Assembly (NCBI GenBank): GCA_007695305.1
Contig: REEA01000064.1
Coordinates: 1 to 64,000, forward strand
DNA from: Bacteroidia bacterium
GTDB taxonomy: Bacteria > Bacteroidota > Bacteroidia > Bacteroidales > UBA7960
DNA length: 64,000 bases
Direction of reading: 5' to 3'
In this document: positions 1 to 9,694 of the stretch, in pieces
Layout of the letters: the number at the start of each line of letters is the position of its first letter
Numbering within the stretch: position 1 is the stretch's first letter
Position numbers and translations under genes: made by a program
The notes under the pieces: model-generated
Seen by the model: only the letters and a program-made list of their open reading frames with translations
What the model was told of the DNA's origin: nothing
Databases searched by the model: none

Positions 1-510
1 TCTGTTTCGAAAACATCAACCTGCCCTTTAATGCGTTGCGGTTACCTTCAGTAATCCGGTATTGTTATTTGCTGTTCTTCAAACATACGTATTTTTTAAA
101 AAGAAAAAAGCACTTGCCAGATTTTTTTACCTAAAAAGATACTTCATCCTTTTAGATAACCGATAAAAAAAAACAGCCCATTACGTCAAAATAAAAAGAT
201 CGAAGCTGAACTCCTTGCACTGCTTAAAGAGTAGTGCGGGGTGAATGGCCATACAGAGATGAGAGAAGGATTTTTGCAGTCAGAAATACAGATGCAGCAG
301 GAAAAAATATATGAGGTCATTCCGGTGGTGGCCGGAAAGCTTGCGATTGCAGGAGAGAAGAAAAAGAAAGGTATTGACAGAAAAAAAAGATGTGGTGAAT
401 CTTATGGTGGAAACGCTATTTGATTAACTTTACATAATGATTACACAGCCATCCATAATCAACTGATGATTATGACGTATTAATTTCTGTGGTGAATAAA
501 ACAAGAAAAT

Positions 511-1884
511 ATGGAAGGTCTCACCGGTGTATTTTTCAGTTTGTGTATTTTATTGCTCTTTCTGCTGGCAGGAAAAATCCTTCGGGCCAAAGTAGCATTA
601 TTCCAGCGGATATTCTTACCTGCCTCCATTATCGGCGGCTTCCTGGCTTTGCTGTTTGGTCCTTATCTTATAGACGTACTTCCCGATTTTTTGTATGACA
701 CCTGGTCGCAAATTCCCGGATTGCTGATCAACATTGTTTTCGCCACCCTTTTCCTGGGTGTGATGATCCCGGGGATAAAAACCATGTGGGCACAGGGTGG
801 CAGCCAGTTGTGTTTCGGGATGGTGGTGGGAAGCGGTCAATACCTGGTGGCCATGCTCATCACCGTTTTGCTGCTCATGCCGCTATTTGATGTACCCCCC
901 ATATTTGGAACCATCCTGGAGATTGGCTTTGCCGGCGGACATGGCACCGCAGCAGGCATGCAGCAGGTATTTACCGAACTGGGCTTCCCTGCAGGCTCGG
1001 CCCTGGCACAAATGTCGGCTACGGTGGGTATTATTACTGCTGTGGTTGGGGGTGTTTTTTATATCAATGTGGCGATCAGAAAAGGATATTGTGTAAACCT
1101 TGATGAGACCAAAGGAATCCCGAACTATAAAAAGGTAGGTCTGATACCTGAGCGTTACCGTTTCTCCTCTTCACGGGCTACTGTGGCCTCCGAATCGATC
1201 GAGCCCCTTGCCTTTCATTTTGCCATCGTTGCACTGGCTATTCTCATTGGCTGGATACTCCTGGCCGGTGTGCGGCAATTGCACCCGATGCTGGGCGGTT
1301 TCCCGCTATTCCCCTTGGCCATGATGGGAGGCATGATCGTACAGGCGATCTCGACACCTCTGAAAGTCAGTCAGTACTACGACAGGCTCACCTTTGAACG
1401 GATCCTGGGGTTTTCGCTGGATGTCCTGGTGGTGGCAGCCATCGCTTCCATAAGGCTTGATCTTTTCATAGAAAACTTATGGCCCTTCCTGATCCTGATG
1501 GCCGCAGGTATCGCATGGCTGTTCTTTTCACTCATTTTCCTTGCCCCGCGCATGTTTCCCTACAACTGGCTTGAAAGGGGTGTTACGGAGTATGGCATGC
1601 AAAGTGGCGTAACTGCCATGGGACTGTTGCTGCTTCGACTGGTTGACCCACACTACAAAACCGATACCGCGCAGGCTTTCGGGTTCAAACAAATGCTGTA
1701 CGAACCTTTCCTTGGCGGCGGTTTCATCACAGCCACCGCTCCCTTTATCGTGATAGGCCTGGGTGTGTGGCCGGCAATCTGGGCATCCGCGGCTGTGATC
1801 CTGCTGTTTATGCTGATTTCCTATTTCAGCGGATGGACCCGGCAAAATCCCACTAAAAAAGTAGGGAGGGTAACAAGGACATAA
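511..1884 (+). CDS. Sodium/glutamate symporter (GltS)-like membrane transporter
   Basis: 457-aa polytopic membrane protein; Gly-rich GGHGTAAG segment and overall layout resemble the GltS family. Confidence 0.75.
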   Translation: MEGLTGVFFSLCILLLFLLAGKILRAKVALFQRIFLPASIIGGFLALLFGPYLIDVLPDFLYDTWSQIPGLLINIVFATLFLGVMIPGIKTMWAQGGSQLCFGMVVGSGQYLVAMLITVLLLMPLFDVPPIFGTILEIGFAGGHGTAAGMQQVFTELGFPAGSALAQMSATVGIITAVVGGVFYINVAIRKGYCVNLDETKGIPNYKKVGLIPERYRFSSSRATVASESIEPLAFHFAIVALAILIGWILLAGVRQLHPMLGGFPLFPLAMMGGMIVQAISTPLKVSQYYDRLTFERILGFSLDVLVVAAIASIRLDLFIENLWPFLILMAAGIAWLFFSLIFLAPRMFPYNWLERGVTEYGMQSGVTAMGLLLLRLVDPHYKTDTAQAFGFKQMLYEPFLGGGFITATAPFIVIGLGVWPAIWASAAVILLFMLISYFSGWTRQNPTKKVGRVTRT

Positions 1885-1894
1885 GGGTCACACC

Positions 1895-2444
1895 ATGCAA
1901 CAAGTATCAGCACCAGACATCATCGGGCCCTCCAAGCCAGAGGCGTGCAGCTGTGGACACAGGTTTACAAATGAGTCTACGGTGTCGGCCGAAAAGCGAC
2001 AGGTGTTTGATCTGCTTCAGTTTAACGAGCCAACCATTACTCCTGCCAGCGAGAAATGTTACGAAAAGCTTCAAAAGAGCGAAAACATAATCAAGTCTGA
2101 AATCCTTTCCAGTAAAGTAGCCTATGCTGATGAAACAGGTGCTCGGGGTAGAAGATAAATAGCATTGGTCGCATGCCGCTGTCATGATTTTATATACTCA
2201 CCTGTTTGTTTACAAAAAACGATGAGCGGACGCAATACAGAGCAATGAATCCTTGCTGAAGGATTACGTTGGCTGGCTTGTCCATGAATGTTGTGCCAGC
2301 TATTTTAAGCTGCATAATCTGAAACATGCCATTTGTGGCGTCCACATTTTGAGGGAGCTCCAGGCTTTAGCGGATAGTGGGGACAAACAATCTTGCAGAA
2401 AGAGATGTAAGACCTTCAACTGTTTCAGGCTAATAAAACTTTAA
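1895..2444 (+). pseudogene. Degenerate IS66-family transposase fragment
   Basis: Frame 1 gives ...CSCGHRFTNESTVSAEKRQVFDLLQF...SSKVAYADETGARG; after a frameshift near 2150 another frame gives YTHLFVYKKR*ADAIQSNESLLKDYVGWLVHECCASYFKLHNLKHAICGVHILRELQALADSGD, which follows IS66 TnpC order; in-frame TGA at 2223-2225; both ends truncated. Confidence 0.85.
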
Positions 2445-2564
2445 TGTTATTCTAACCGGTTTCTAATAGCCGCCAGTTACTAATCGGCTTATTTTTGCCA
2501 CCGTTTTTAAAAGTGGAATCAAAAAAATCAAACTCATTTTAATAATCCTAAAAAAAATACAGTT

Positions 2565-4931
2565 ATGAAATTTACAATGAAAACGATTTTGAAAGCGAGC
2601 GGTTTTAAAACAAGCCTAGAAAGTGCGTGCTTCATCGCGTCAGTTTTAATAATGTCTCTACAATCCATTGCTTCTCAAAATGATCAGACCCTATACGAAA
2701 TAAGAGGAATGGTCATTGATGCGGGCAATGAACGTGATCCGATACCGGGAACCACCGTTTTTATTTCTGAGCTGGGATTGGGAGCAGCTGCCGATGCTGA
2801 CGGTGTGTTTAAACTCTCCGGATTGCCACGTGGCCGTTATGAAGTGCGCATTAGTTCGGTTGGTTATGCCACACAAAACATCCAGGTTACCGTTCCTGCA
2901 AGGGAAGAATTTATGCGCATTTTTTTACAATCCTCATTTGTTGATATGGATGAGGTTGTCATTACTGCGTCACCGAATCGCAGTTCCGCCAATTACATGT
3001 CATCACAAACATTCAACACCATGGAACTCATCAGGAGGTCATCCGTGTCATTGGGTGAGATGCTGGACGGAGAGCCCGGTCTGGCATCAAGGTCATTTGG
3101 TGGTGGTCCGGCTCGTCCGGTTATACGAGGTTTCGATGGTGAGAGGCTTGTTGTGTTGGAGAATGGTGAGCGGATGGGCGACATCCAGTCAACGGCGCCT
3201 GACCACGCCGTAACACTCGATCCGTTGGGCATGAGCAGGGTTGAGGTGGTCAGAGGTCCTGCCAGCTTGCTTTATGGCTCAAGTGCCCTGGGTGGTGTCA
3301 TCAACCTGTTCACAGAAGATGCTCCTTCAGATTGGGAACATGGTTTATCGGGAGGTGCCGCATTTCATGGTGCAACCAACAACAGCCTCTATACCAGCTC
3401 CGCAGGCTTTGTTCAGGGCGGCGAAAACCACGGCTTTGCTGCACGATTCATATACAGGACTGCAGGAGATTCTCAAACCCCCGAAGGCATCATGCCAAAC
3501 ACACAACTCAACAGTTATACCGCTTCCCTTGGTTGGGGGTACCGCAACAACAACTTCAGAAGCTCTCTTTCAGCAAGGTATTATCAGAATCATTTTGGTG
3601 TGCCTGAATTTGCATCAATGACAGATCCTGATAATGAGGATATGTTTATCGAAGAAGAACCCGAAATGGAGATCCGCATAAACCGTTTGAATATGCAGGC
3701 ACGTGCAAATCTTGAGCTTGACGGTTTTTTTGATGAGATTGAGGCAAGGGCCAGTTTTTCTCATTCTGTGCAGGAAGAGGGTGAGCAAGATGTTCCATAC
3801 GAGCTGCTTGAGCTTGAAATAACGACCACCACGGTTAGTTCATCTGTTTTGTTCATGCACCGGGAGTTTTCTGTGTTCGACCGCGGTGTTATCGGAACCA
3901 ACCTGCATCGCAGACTTCAGGAAGTGGATGGCCTGGAGGCATATCACCCGGGCGAAGACATCTATAACCTGGCATTGTTTACATTCCAGGAAATCCCGCT
4001 CAGCAGGTCGTTCAGGATGCAGTTTGGAGTTAGGTTGGAACACGAATGGCTATCATCGGTTTCCAACAGGTATTTCCTTCCGGAAGAAAGAACGGAGGAC
4101 AGGAACCTGAATGTAGTAGGTTCGATCGGTGTGAACTTCCGGTCCAACCAAAAATTTGAAAGTGGGTTACAGGTAGCTCGCGCACATCGCAACCCAACAA
4201 TACTGGAGCGCTATGCCGACGGATGGCATGCCGGTGCAACACGTGTTGAATTGGGAGATCCCACATTGAAGAGCGAATATGGCTATGGGATTGACCTGTT
4301 CACAAGATATACAACTTCTTTGTGGCATCTGGAAATATCAGGTTTTTATAACCGAATCGATAATTATGTTGCTTTGCTAACCCTCGATCCTGTTGAAGCG
4401 GTAAATATTCCATACCGTGTCAGACCCGACAGGGAGTTTCCTGCAACCGTTCAGTTTTTTGCAGCAGATGCCAGATTGTTTGGTTTTGAGCTTCGCAATT
4501 CTTTGCTTATCACTGAAAACCTTCGTGTTGAATTGGGTATGGATTTTGTGCAAGGCGATCGCAGGGATGCCGACAAGCCCCTGCCATTTATACCCCCTTT
4601 CCGCACAACAGTGGGTACCATGTATAACTATAACAACTTCAATGTTGGTGGCAGTGTGAGAATGGTTTCCGCTCAAAACCGGGTGCCGGAAGATGAACTG
4701 CCAACAGATGGATACACCCTTTTGCGGCTTGAGGCAGGATACCGTTTCCCATCCCTGTTTGGCGGTATGCACACCATCAACCTCCGGGTCGACAATGCCC
4801 TGGATGCAACCTACACCGACCACCTGTCGGTAGTACGCAGGTATAAGGATCCTTTCCTTGGGCCCAGCGCCCCCACCCGACATGCCATGCCTGGCAGAAA
4901 CATAAACCTGGTTTACCGAATCTTGTTTTAG
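2565..4931 (+). CDS. TonB-dependent receptor with N-terminal carboxypeptidase-regulatory-like domain
   Basis: 788 aa; signal peptide, IRGMVIDAGNERDPIPGTTVFI...GRYEVRISSVGY, plug motif RPVIRGFDGERLVVLENGERMGD...VEVVRGPASLLYGSSALGGVINL, C-terminal beta-barrel ending in F. Confidence 0.93.
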   Translation: MKFTMKTILKASGFKTSLESACFIASVLIMSLQSIASQNDQTLYEIRGMVIDAGNERDPIPGTTVFISELGLGAAADADGVFKLSGLPRGRYEVRISSVGYATQNIQVTVPAREEFMRIFLQSSFVDMDEVVITASPNRSSANYMSSQTFNTMELIRRSSVSLGEMLDGEPGLASRSFGGGPARPVIRGFDGERLVVLENGERMGDIQSTAPDHAVTLDPLGMSRVEVVRGPASLLYGSSALGGVINLFTEDAPSDWEHGLSGGAAFHGATNNSLYTSSAGFVQGGENHGFAARFIYRTAGDSQTPEGIMPNTQLNSYTASLGWGYRNNNFRSSLSARYYQNHFGVPEFASMTDPDNEDMFIEEEPEMEIRINRLNMQARANLELDGFFDEIEARASFSHSVQEEGEQDVPYELLELEITTTTVSSSVLFMHREFSVFDRGVIGTNLHRRLQEVDGLEAYHPGEDIYNLALFTFQEIPLSRSFRMQFGVRLEHEWLSSVSNRYFLPEERTEDRNLNVVGSIGVNFRSNQKFESGLQVARAHRNPTILERYADGWHAGATRVELGDPTLKSEYGYGIDLFTRYTTSLWHLEISGFYNRIDNYVALLTLDPVEAVNIPYRVRPDREFPATVQFFAADARLFGFELRNSLLITENLRVELGMDFVQGDRRDADKPLPFIPPFRTTVGTMYNYNNFNVGGSVRMVSAQNRVPEDELPTDGYTLLRLEAGYRFPSLFGGMHTINLRVDNALDATYTDHLSVVRRYKDPFLGPSAPTRHAMPGRNINLVYRILF

Positions 4932-4952
4932 GATTTCTGAATACAAAACACA

Positions 4953-4990
4953 CCCGCTGCACTATGTTTTAAATGTGCAGCGGGTTTTTT
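4953..4990 (+). terminator. Rho-independent terminator downstream of TonB receptor
   Basis: cccgctgcac-N12-gtgcagcggg followed by tttttt. Confidence 0.88.
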
Positions 4991-5315
4991 ATTATTATAT
5001 GACCTTTGTGGCTATTTGCAATGGTTTACTTTTCAATTTATCGTTATTGCATTCGACTTTCTAAATTTGGCAATGGTGAAATAAATGATTCTTTCTTGCA
5101 TTAATGAATAATCTCGCCGGTTTAATGGACAGGGCCTGACCTGTCCTTATTTTACGGCGGTTTAGTGGTAAACAAGGCCATCCTGTTTTTTCCTTTCTTC
5201 TTGATTAAAAGGAAAAATGTTTTGAGCGGCTAAAGAATCCAACCTAAGAACAAATCATGCAAATTATTACCACTCGGTTTTAAAAATGGATGTCCCGTCC
5301 GGAAAACACAACGAC

Positions 5316-8189
5316 CTACTGATGGCCCTTTATCCGCTGAACCGTTCTCATAACAACCCCTTTGGCAGTGTAAACCTGCATAATATAAAGCCCATCACGA
5401 AGGTTTTGTATGTTGACTTCAGCTTGTAATGCATCCACGGCCATATATTTTACCATCTGACCGCTGAGGTTAACCATACGGATTTTATCGATCATCTCAT
5501 TTGAAGAAACGGTTAACACATCATAGGCAGGATTGGGATATACCAGCAGGTCAACACCCGGGATTTCTGTTACCTGCTCTGGAAACTGAAACGTGGCTAC
5601 CAGCGTAACATCATGGGGTGGCATGGTGAATAAAAAACTGGGTTCTTCACTGATCACAACCCCATCAGCATCCGTCCAGTCAATAAAATCCCATCCTTCG
5701 GCAGCTTCTGCCGCAACCGTTACCCCGGCATCCTGGAGGTACTCTCCACCCCCAATAACAGAGCCACCGTCAACCGGATTTGCCTCCAGGGTGAGCGTAT
5801 AATAGATTGGCTCAAAATTGGCCGTAAGTGTAACATCTTCTGCCGGCATACTGATCGTTGTCTCGGCAGCAGCGGGATCATCCACATGTTCAACATCGCC
5901 TGTCCAATGGATAAATGACCATCCCTCTTCCGGTATTGCTGTAATGTTTACTTCCTGTCCCTCGCTATAGCTGCCATCCCCTGTAACAGTACCACCCTCT
6001 TCCGGGTTAACGAGCAATGTAAGGTTGTAAGAGGTCACAAAACCACCCTGGAATACAGAAACAAAGACGTCGTATCCGCCATTGTGTGTTTCGCTATATG
6101 CACCTTCTGTTGTCGGAAAATCAGCGGAAAATGTCCACCCTGTCAGATAAATATCTCCTGCCTCATCAAACAGAATCTTTGTGGCTTCTTCAAAAGAACT
6201 TCCGCCAAGAAAAGTGGAATAGGCAAGCTCACTTAAATCGGGTGTAAACACACTGATAATCACTTGTCTTGATCCACTGAAGGTTTCATTAAAGGCACCC
6301 GGCGTTACGGGATAATTGCTGGAAGAGGTAAATCCGGCAATATACACGTATCCATTGCTCGCAAGAGCAATATCATTGGCGTAATCCCAGGTATTGCCAC
6401 CAATGTATGTGGCATACAACAGATCACTCAGCTCAGGGTTAAAGATGCAGATAAACGCGTCTCTGTAGGCACTGAAAGATGTACTGTACGCACCGGGAGT
6501 TGCCGGAAAGTTGGCGGATCTGGTCATTCCTGAAATATAAACATTGTTTTCGTTGTCAAGGGTAATGCTAAGTCCATAGTCTTCATCGTTTCCACCGATA
6601 AAAGTGGAGTACAGGAGCTCGCTCAGGTCATGGCTCAAAATACTGACAAAGCCATCCCAGCTGCCCCCGTTGTGCGTTTCATTGTAAGCCCCCGGGGTAA
6701 CAGGGAAGTTGTTTGACCATGTTTCACCGGTGATGTAAACATTTCCGTCGGGATCAAAAGCAATGCTGCGCCCGCTTTCCCACATGGGAGACCCGCCGAG
6801 ATAAGTGGAATATACCAATTGACTGAGGTCCGGATTCAAAACGCTCACAATCACTGACCCGATGCCACTGTGGGTTGGCTGGAATGCGCCGGCAGTTGTT
6901 GGATAGTTGATCGAACCGGAATAACCGACAATATATATGTTTCCATCAGGATGCACGGCAATATCATAGCCAACGTCTGAAGCAGTTCCGCCAATAAAGG
7001 TTGAATACAAAAGCTGGCTCAGATCCGGGCTTAGGGCACTGACAAAGGCATCACCCGATCCATTGTGCACGGTATCAAATGCCCCCGGAGTGGTTGGAAA
7101 AAATTCCGAACCAGTTTGCCCGGTTATATACACAATGTCATTTTCATCCAATGCCAGCCCAAACACAATTTCTTCTTCCTCTGCTCCAAGAAAGCTGGAA
7201 TAAAGCAGCTCACTTAAGTCGGGACTTAGCACGCTCACAAAGATATCACGCTTATTGTTGAAGGTCTCATCATACGCCCCGGGAGTGGTCGGAAAGACAG
7301 GAGAGTTTGTCTGGCCCGCCACATATACATTACCTTGCGAGTCCAGTGCCATAGAATATGCCTGATCTGTTATGTTACCCCCCAAAAATGTGGAATAGAT
7401 CAATGGGTCGATAATCAGTGGGCGGGTTGCATCTTCCAACTGGATATGAAAGCCCACTTCACCCCTTTCATTCAGTTGAAAACTTCCCGGAACCTCTCTT
7501 TTTTCGCCGTTTATTTCCTGGTAAGCCAGTAATCCTTTATGGCGAATTTCTCCCAGGCTGGTCATAATGATCAGTTCGTCGTCATTCTTTACCAGCACTT
7601 CATCCGCCCCTTCAATAATAAAGGCAATATCATCCGCCCGTGCCCCCGGATGCACAATGAAGTCATACCTGAGGCCTTCGGGCTCATAATAGTAACGGAC
7701 ATCTATGCCGGCATCCTTACCAAAAGCACCTTCCAGAATGATTTCATCAAACAAGGGAACATGTTGTGCCCAATTGGTGGGATCGCTTCCCAGAAAATAG
7801 TTATAACGGGTGGTTTGCGGCTGATGGGTGCGAAATACCGGTTGCGATTCTGAAGATGTAACAAAGGTCATCATCAGCACATGGCCCGTGCGACGAACAG
7901 TTTCCCGCTCACCGGGTTTTTCACCGGGCATCAGAAGCGACCTTTGTCCGTTATCGGCGGTCATCCGGAAAAAATCAAAAACAACACCACGATCGGTAAA
8001 CCAGGCATTCATGTTGCCGTTCTGCGTAAAATACCTTACCTCTTCATCCCACTGGCCCTGGTTGGAAACAAAAGATGCTTTCCGGTTAAGCGTGGTTTCT
8101 ATCCTTTCCATTGATCCGGGCAGGTTGCCGGAATACAATGGTTGCAGAAAGGCAATAAGCAAAAAAAACAGTGAAATACGTAAGCTCAT
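5316..8189 (-). CDS. Exported SBBP-type beta-propeller protein with bacterial repeat domains and T9SS type A sorting domain
   Basis: 957 aa; seven tandem ~65-aa repeats (YSTFLGG...GNVYVAGxTxSxxFPTTPGAYxxTxNGxxDxFVSxLSPDLSELL); two YxLTLxxNPxxGGxVxGxGxY repeats; C-terminal VDLLVYPNPAYDVLTVSS...GLYIMQV sorting signal. Confidence 0.88.
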   Translation of the reverse strand: MSLRISLFFLLIAFLQPLYSGNLPGSMERIETTLNRKASFVSNQGQWDEEVRYFTQNGNMNAWFTDRGVVFDFFRMTADNGQRSLLMPGEKPGERETVRRTGHVLMMTFVTSSESQPVFRTHQPQTTRYNYFLGSDPTNWAQHVPLFDEIILEGAFGKDAGIDVRYYYEPEGLRYDFIVHPGARADDIAFIIEGADEVLVKNDDELIIMTSLGEIRHKGLLAYQEINGEKREVPGSFQLNERGEVGFHIQLEDATRPLIIDPLIYSTFLGGNITDQAYSMALDSQGNVYVAGQTNSPVFPTTPGAYDETFNNKRDIFVSVLSPDLSELLYSSFLGAEEEEIVFGLALDENDIVYITGQTGSEFFPTTPGAFDTVHNGSGDAFVSALSPDLSQLLYSTFIGGTASDVGYDIAVHPDGNIYIVGYSGSINYPTTAGAFQPTHSGIGSVIVSVLNPDLSQLVYSTYLGGSPMWESGRSIAFDPDGNVYITGETWSNNFPVTPGAYNETHNGGSWDGFVSILSHDLSELLYSTFIGGNDEDYGLSITLDNENNVYISGMTRSANFPATPGAYSTSFSAYRDAFICIFNPELSDLLYATYIGGNTWDYANDIALASNGYVYIAGFTSSSNYPVTPGAFNETFSGSRQVIISVFTPDLSELAYSTFLGGSSFEEATKILFDEAGDIYLTGWTFSADFPTTEGAYSETHNGGYDVFVSVFQGGFVTSYNLTLLVNPEEGGTVTGDGSYSEGQEVNITAIPEEGWSFIHWTGDVEHVDDPAAAETTISMPAEDVTLTANFEPIYYTLTLEANPVDGGSVIGGGEYLQDAGVTVAAEAAEGWDFIDWTDADGVVISEEPSFLFTMPPHDVTLVATFQFPEQVTEIPGVDLLVYPNPAYDVLTVSSNEMIDKIRMVNLSGQMVKYMAVDALQAEVNIQNLRDGLYIMQVYTAKGVVMRTVQRIKGHQ
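6060..7440 (-). repeat. Seven in-frame ~195-bp coding repeats (SBBP-type blades)
   Basis: Seven consecutive YS(T/S)F(L/I)GG-to-LSPDLSxLL units in the translation of the 5316-8189 ORF. Confidence 0.85.
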
Positions 8190-8372
8190 AATATGTTTTT
8201 TTGGTTGCTAAGAAGCAGGTTATTGATTATGAACAATACAATAGTATTGTTTCATGGGTGTTCATGTCTCCTGCGGGTACACAAAAACCTTCTTCCTAAA
8301 GATACAAAAAAAACAGCAATTTCTTATAAGGTGAAGGCCTGAAATGAACCACAACTCATTATTTCACCTGAA

Positions 8373-9395
8373 CTATTTACCAAGTATAAGATCAATAGCC
8401 GTCTCGAGTATCTCATCACGGCTAAGGTCATTTTCATTTCCGGGCTCAGGGATTTCAGCAACAATATGTGGAGGTACACCCGGCTCTATGCTCTCCCCTT
8501 CGGGATTCAGGAAGCGTGTGCTCGAAACCCGGAGCCGCCAGCCGTTTGCCAGATCACGAAATGCAGGCAATCCACCGCCCCCGCCGGTAGTATCCCCCAC
8601 CAGGGTCACATTCTCCAGGTTACGCATGTATTGAGCGAAATAAGTGGTGGCACTGTAGCTTTTGCGGTTGGTGAGCACTATAACAGGCCCCTGATAACGA
8701 ATGCCATCATGGGGCTCCAGGTACACCCTCTCTGAGCGAAAATCATCATGCCCGGGGCCGTTTTTGATGTAATTGGTTCCCACAAACACCCTTTCCTCCG
8801 TAAACCGCGACGCAATATTCCTGGCATTGGTGGGACTGCCTCCACCATTGTGACGTACATCAATGATTAAACCCGGGGAGTTACCCAAACTGTTGATGAT
8901 CAAATTTAAATTTCCCTCACTCACAGGATTGGCAAAGCTGCTGTAATAGACGTAACCGATATTGTTTTTAAGGAAAACAAATTGCAAAGGCCCCACATAC
9001 CTTTGATTTCCCTTGAAATAATGACGCTCTATTACAGAATAATAAAAATTCTCAGGCCTGTCCAGGTACCACTCCCAATAGCGCGACCGGTCGAAAGAAC
9101 TCAGCAGGTTCACATGTCCGTCGCGCAGGTGATACAACATGCCGGCACACACATCAAATAGCTCAATAGAGCCCATCTCATCCCTGATCAGAGGCCTGTA
9201 TGCATCATAAACAGCATCCCAGTCAATCCCTTTCTCTTCAAAAAATGAATAATTGCGATCCGTAAACGTCCAAACCTCCTCAAATATACTCACCGGATCT
9301 TTCTTTGCATCCGGATCCATAAATACTTTTTCACAGGATATCAACAAAACCATCAACCCCCCCAAAAACCAAATTATTTTTTTATTTGTTCTCAT
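8373..9395 (-). CDS. S41 family peptidase (C-terminal processing peptidase-like), probable lipoprotein
   Basis: 340 aa; lipobox LLISCEK; DGHVNLL, LIIDVRHNGGGSPTNA, VIVLTNRKSYSATTYFA motifs. Confidence 0.87.
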   Translation of the reverse strand: MRTNKKIIWFLGGLMVLLISCEKVFMDPDAKKDPVSIFEEVWTFTDRNYSFFEEKGIDWDAVYDAYRPLIRDEMGSIELFDVCAGMLYHLRDGHVNLLSSFDRSRYWEWYLDRPENFYYSVIERHYFKGNQRYVGPLQFVFLKNNIGYVYYSSFANPVSEGNLNLIINSLGNSPGLIIDVRHNGGGSPTNARNIASRFTEERVFVGTNYIKNGPGHDDFRSERVYLEPHDGIRYQGPVIVLTNRKSYSATTYFAQYMRNLENVTLVGDTTGGGGGLPAFRDLANGWRLRVSSTRFLNPEGESIEPGVPPHIVAEIPEPGNENDLSRDEILETAIDLILGK

Positions 9396-9417
9396 GCGTA
9401 TATGTTTTGTAAAAACG

Positions 9418-9694
9418 TTTAAATGTTGAATGTCAAAAGATCGAAATGTCTAAATGTCAAAATTTCTATTCTTTGCGGTTTTTGCGTGAAAAATTTTGCG
9501 GCCTCTGCGAGGAAAAAAGACCAATAGCAAATTGCGTTTGATATTTCACCGCAAAGACGCGAAGCACGCAAAGTTTTTATCTTCTTACTTTCTACTTTCT
9601 CTAAAGTCTCTAAAGTCCCTATGTCACTCATCACTCAGTTCCCAGTTCTCAGCTCCCAGCTCTCATCCCCCAGCTCCCAGCACTCAGTTCACCA
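9418..9694. repeat. Word-array island A (period-8 ACATTTNN, GCG-rich words, period-7 YTCYCAG array)
   Basis: 9419-9459 nnAAATGT octamers (ACATTTnn on minus); 9471-9573 ctttgcg/cgcaaag words; 9625-9694 ten heptamers cactcat|cactcag|ttcccag|ttctcag|ctcccag|ctctcat|cccccag|ctcccag|cactcag|ttcacca. Confidence 0.85.

Noticed and set aside
241-423. 60-aa ORF near the window start, considered as a gene or transposase remnant
   Set aside because: Lys-rich, no recognisable family, no clear promoter or start context.
5101-5160. ggacagg-gcctga-cctgtcc hairpin between the TonB receptor and the SBBP protein gene, as a regulatory RNA
   Set aside because: A short hairpin followed by a T-rich run between convergent genes is most simply a weak secondary terminator.
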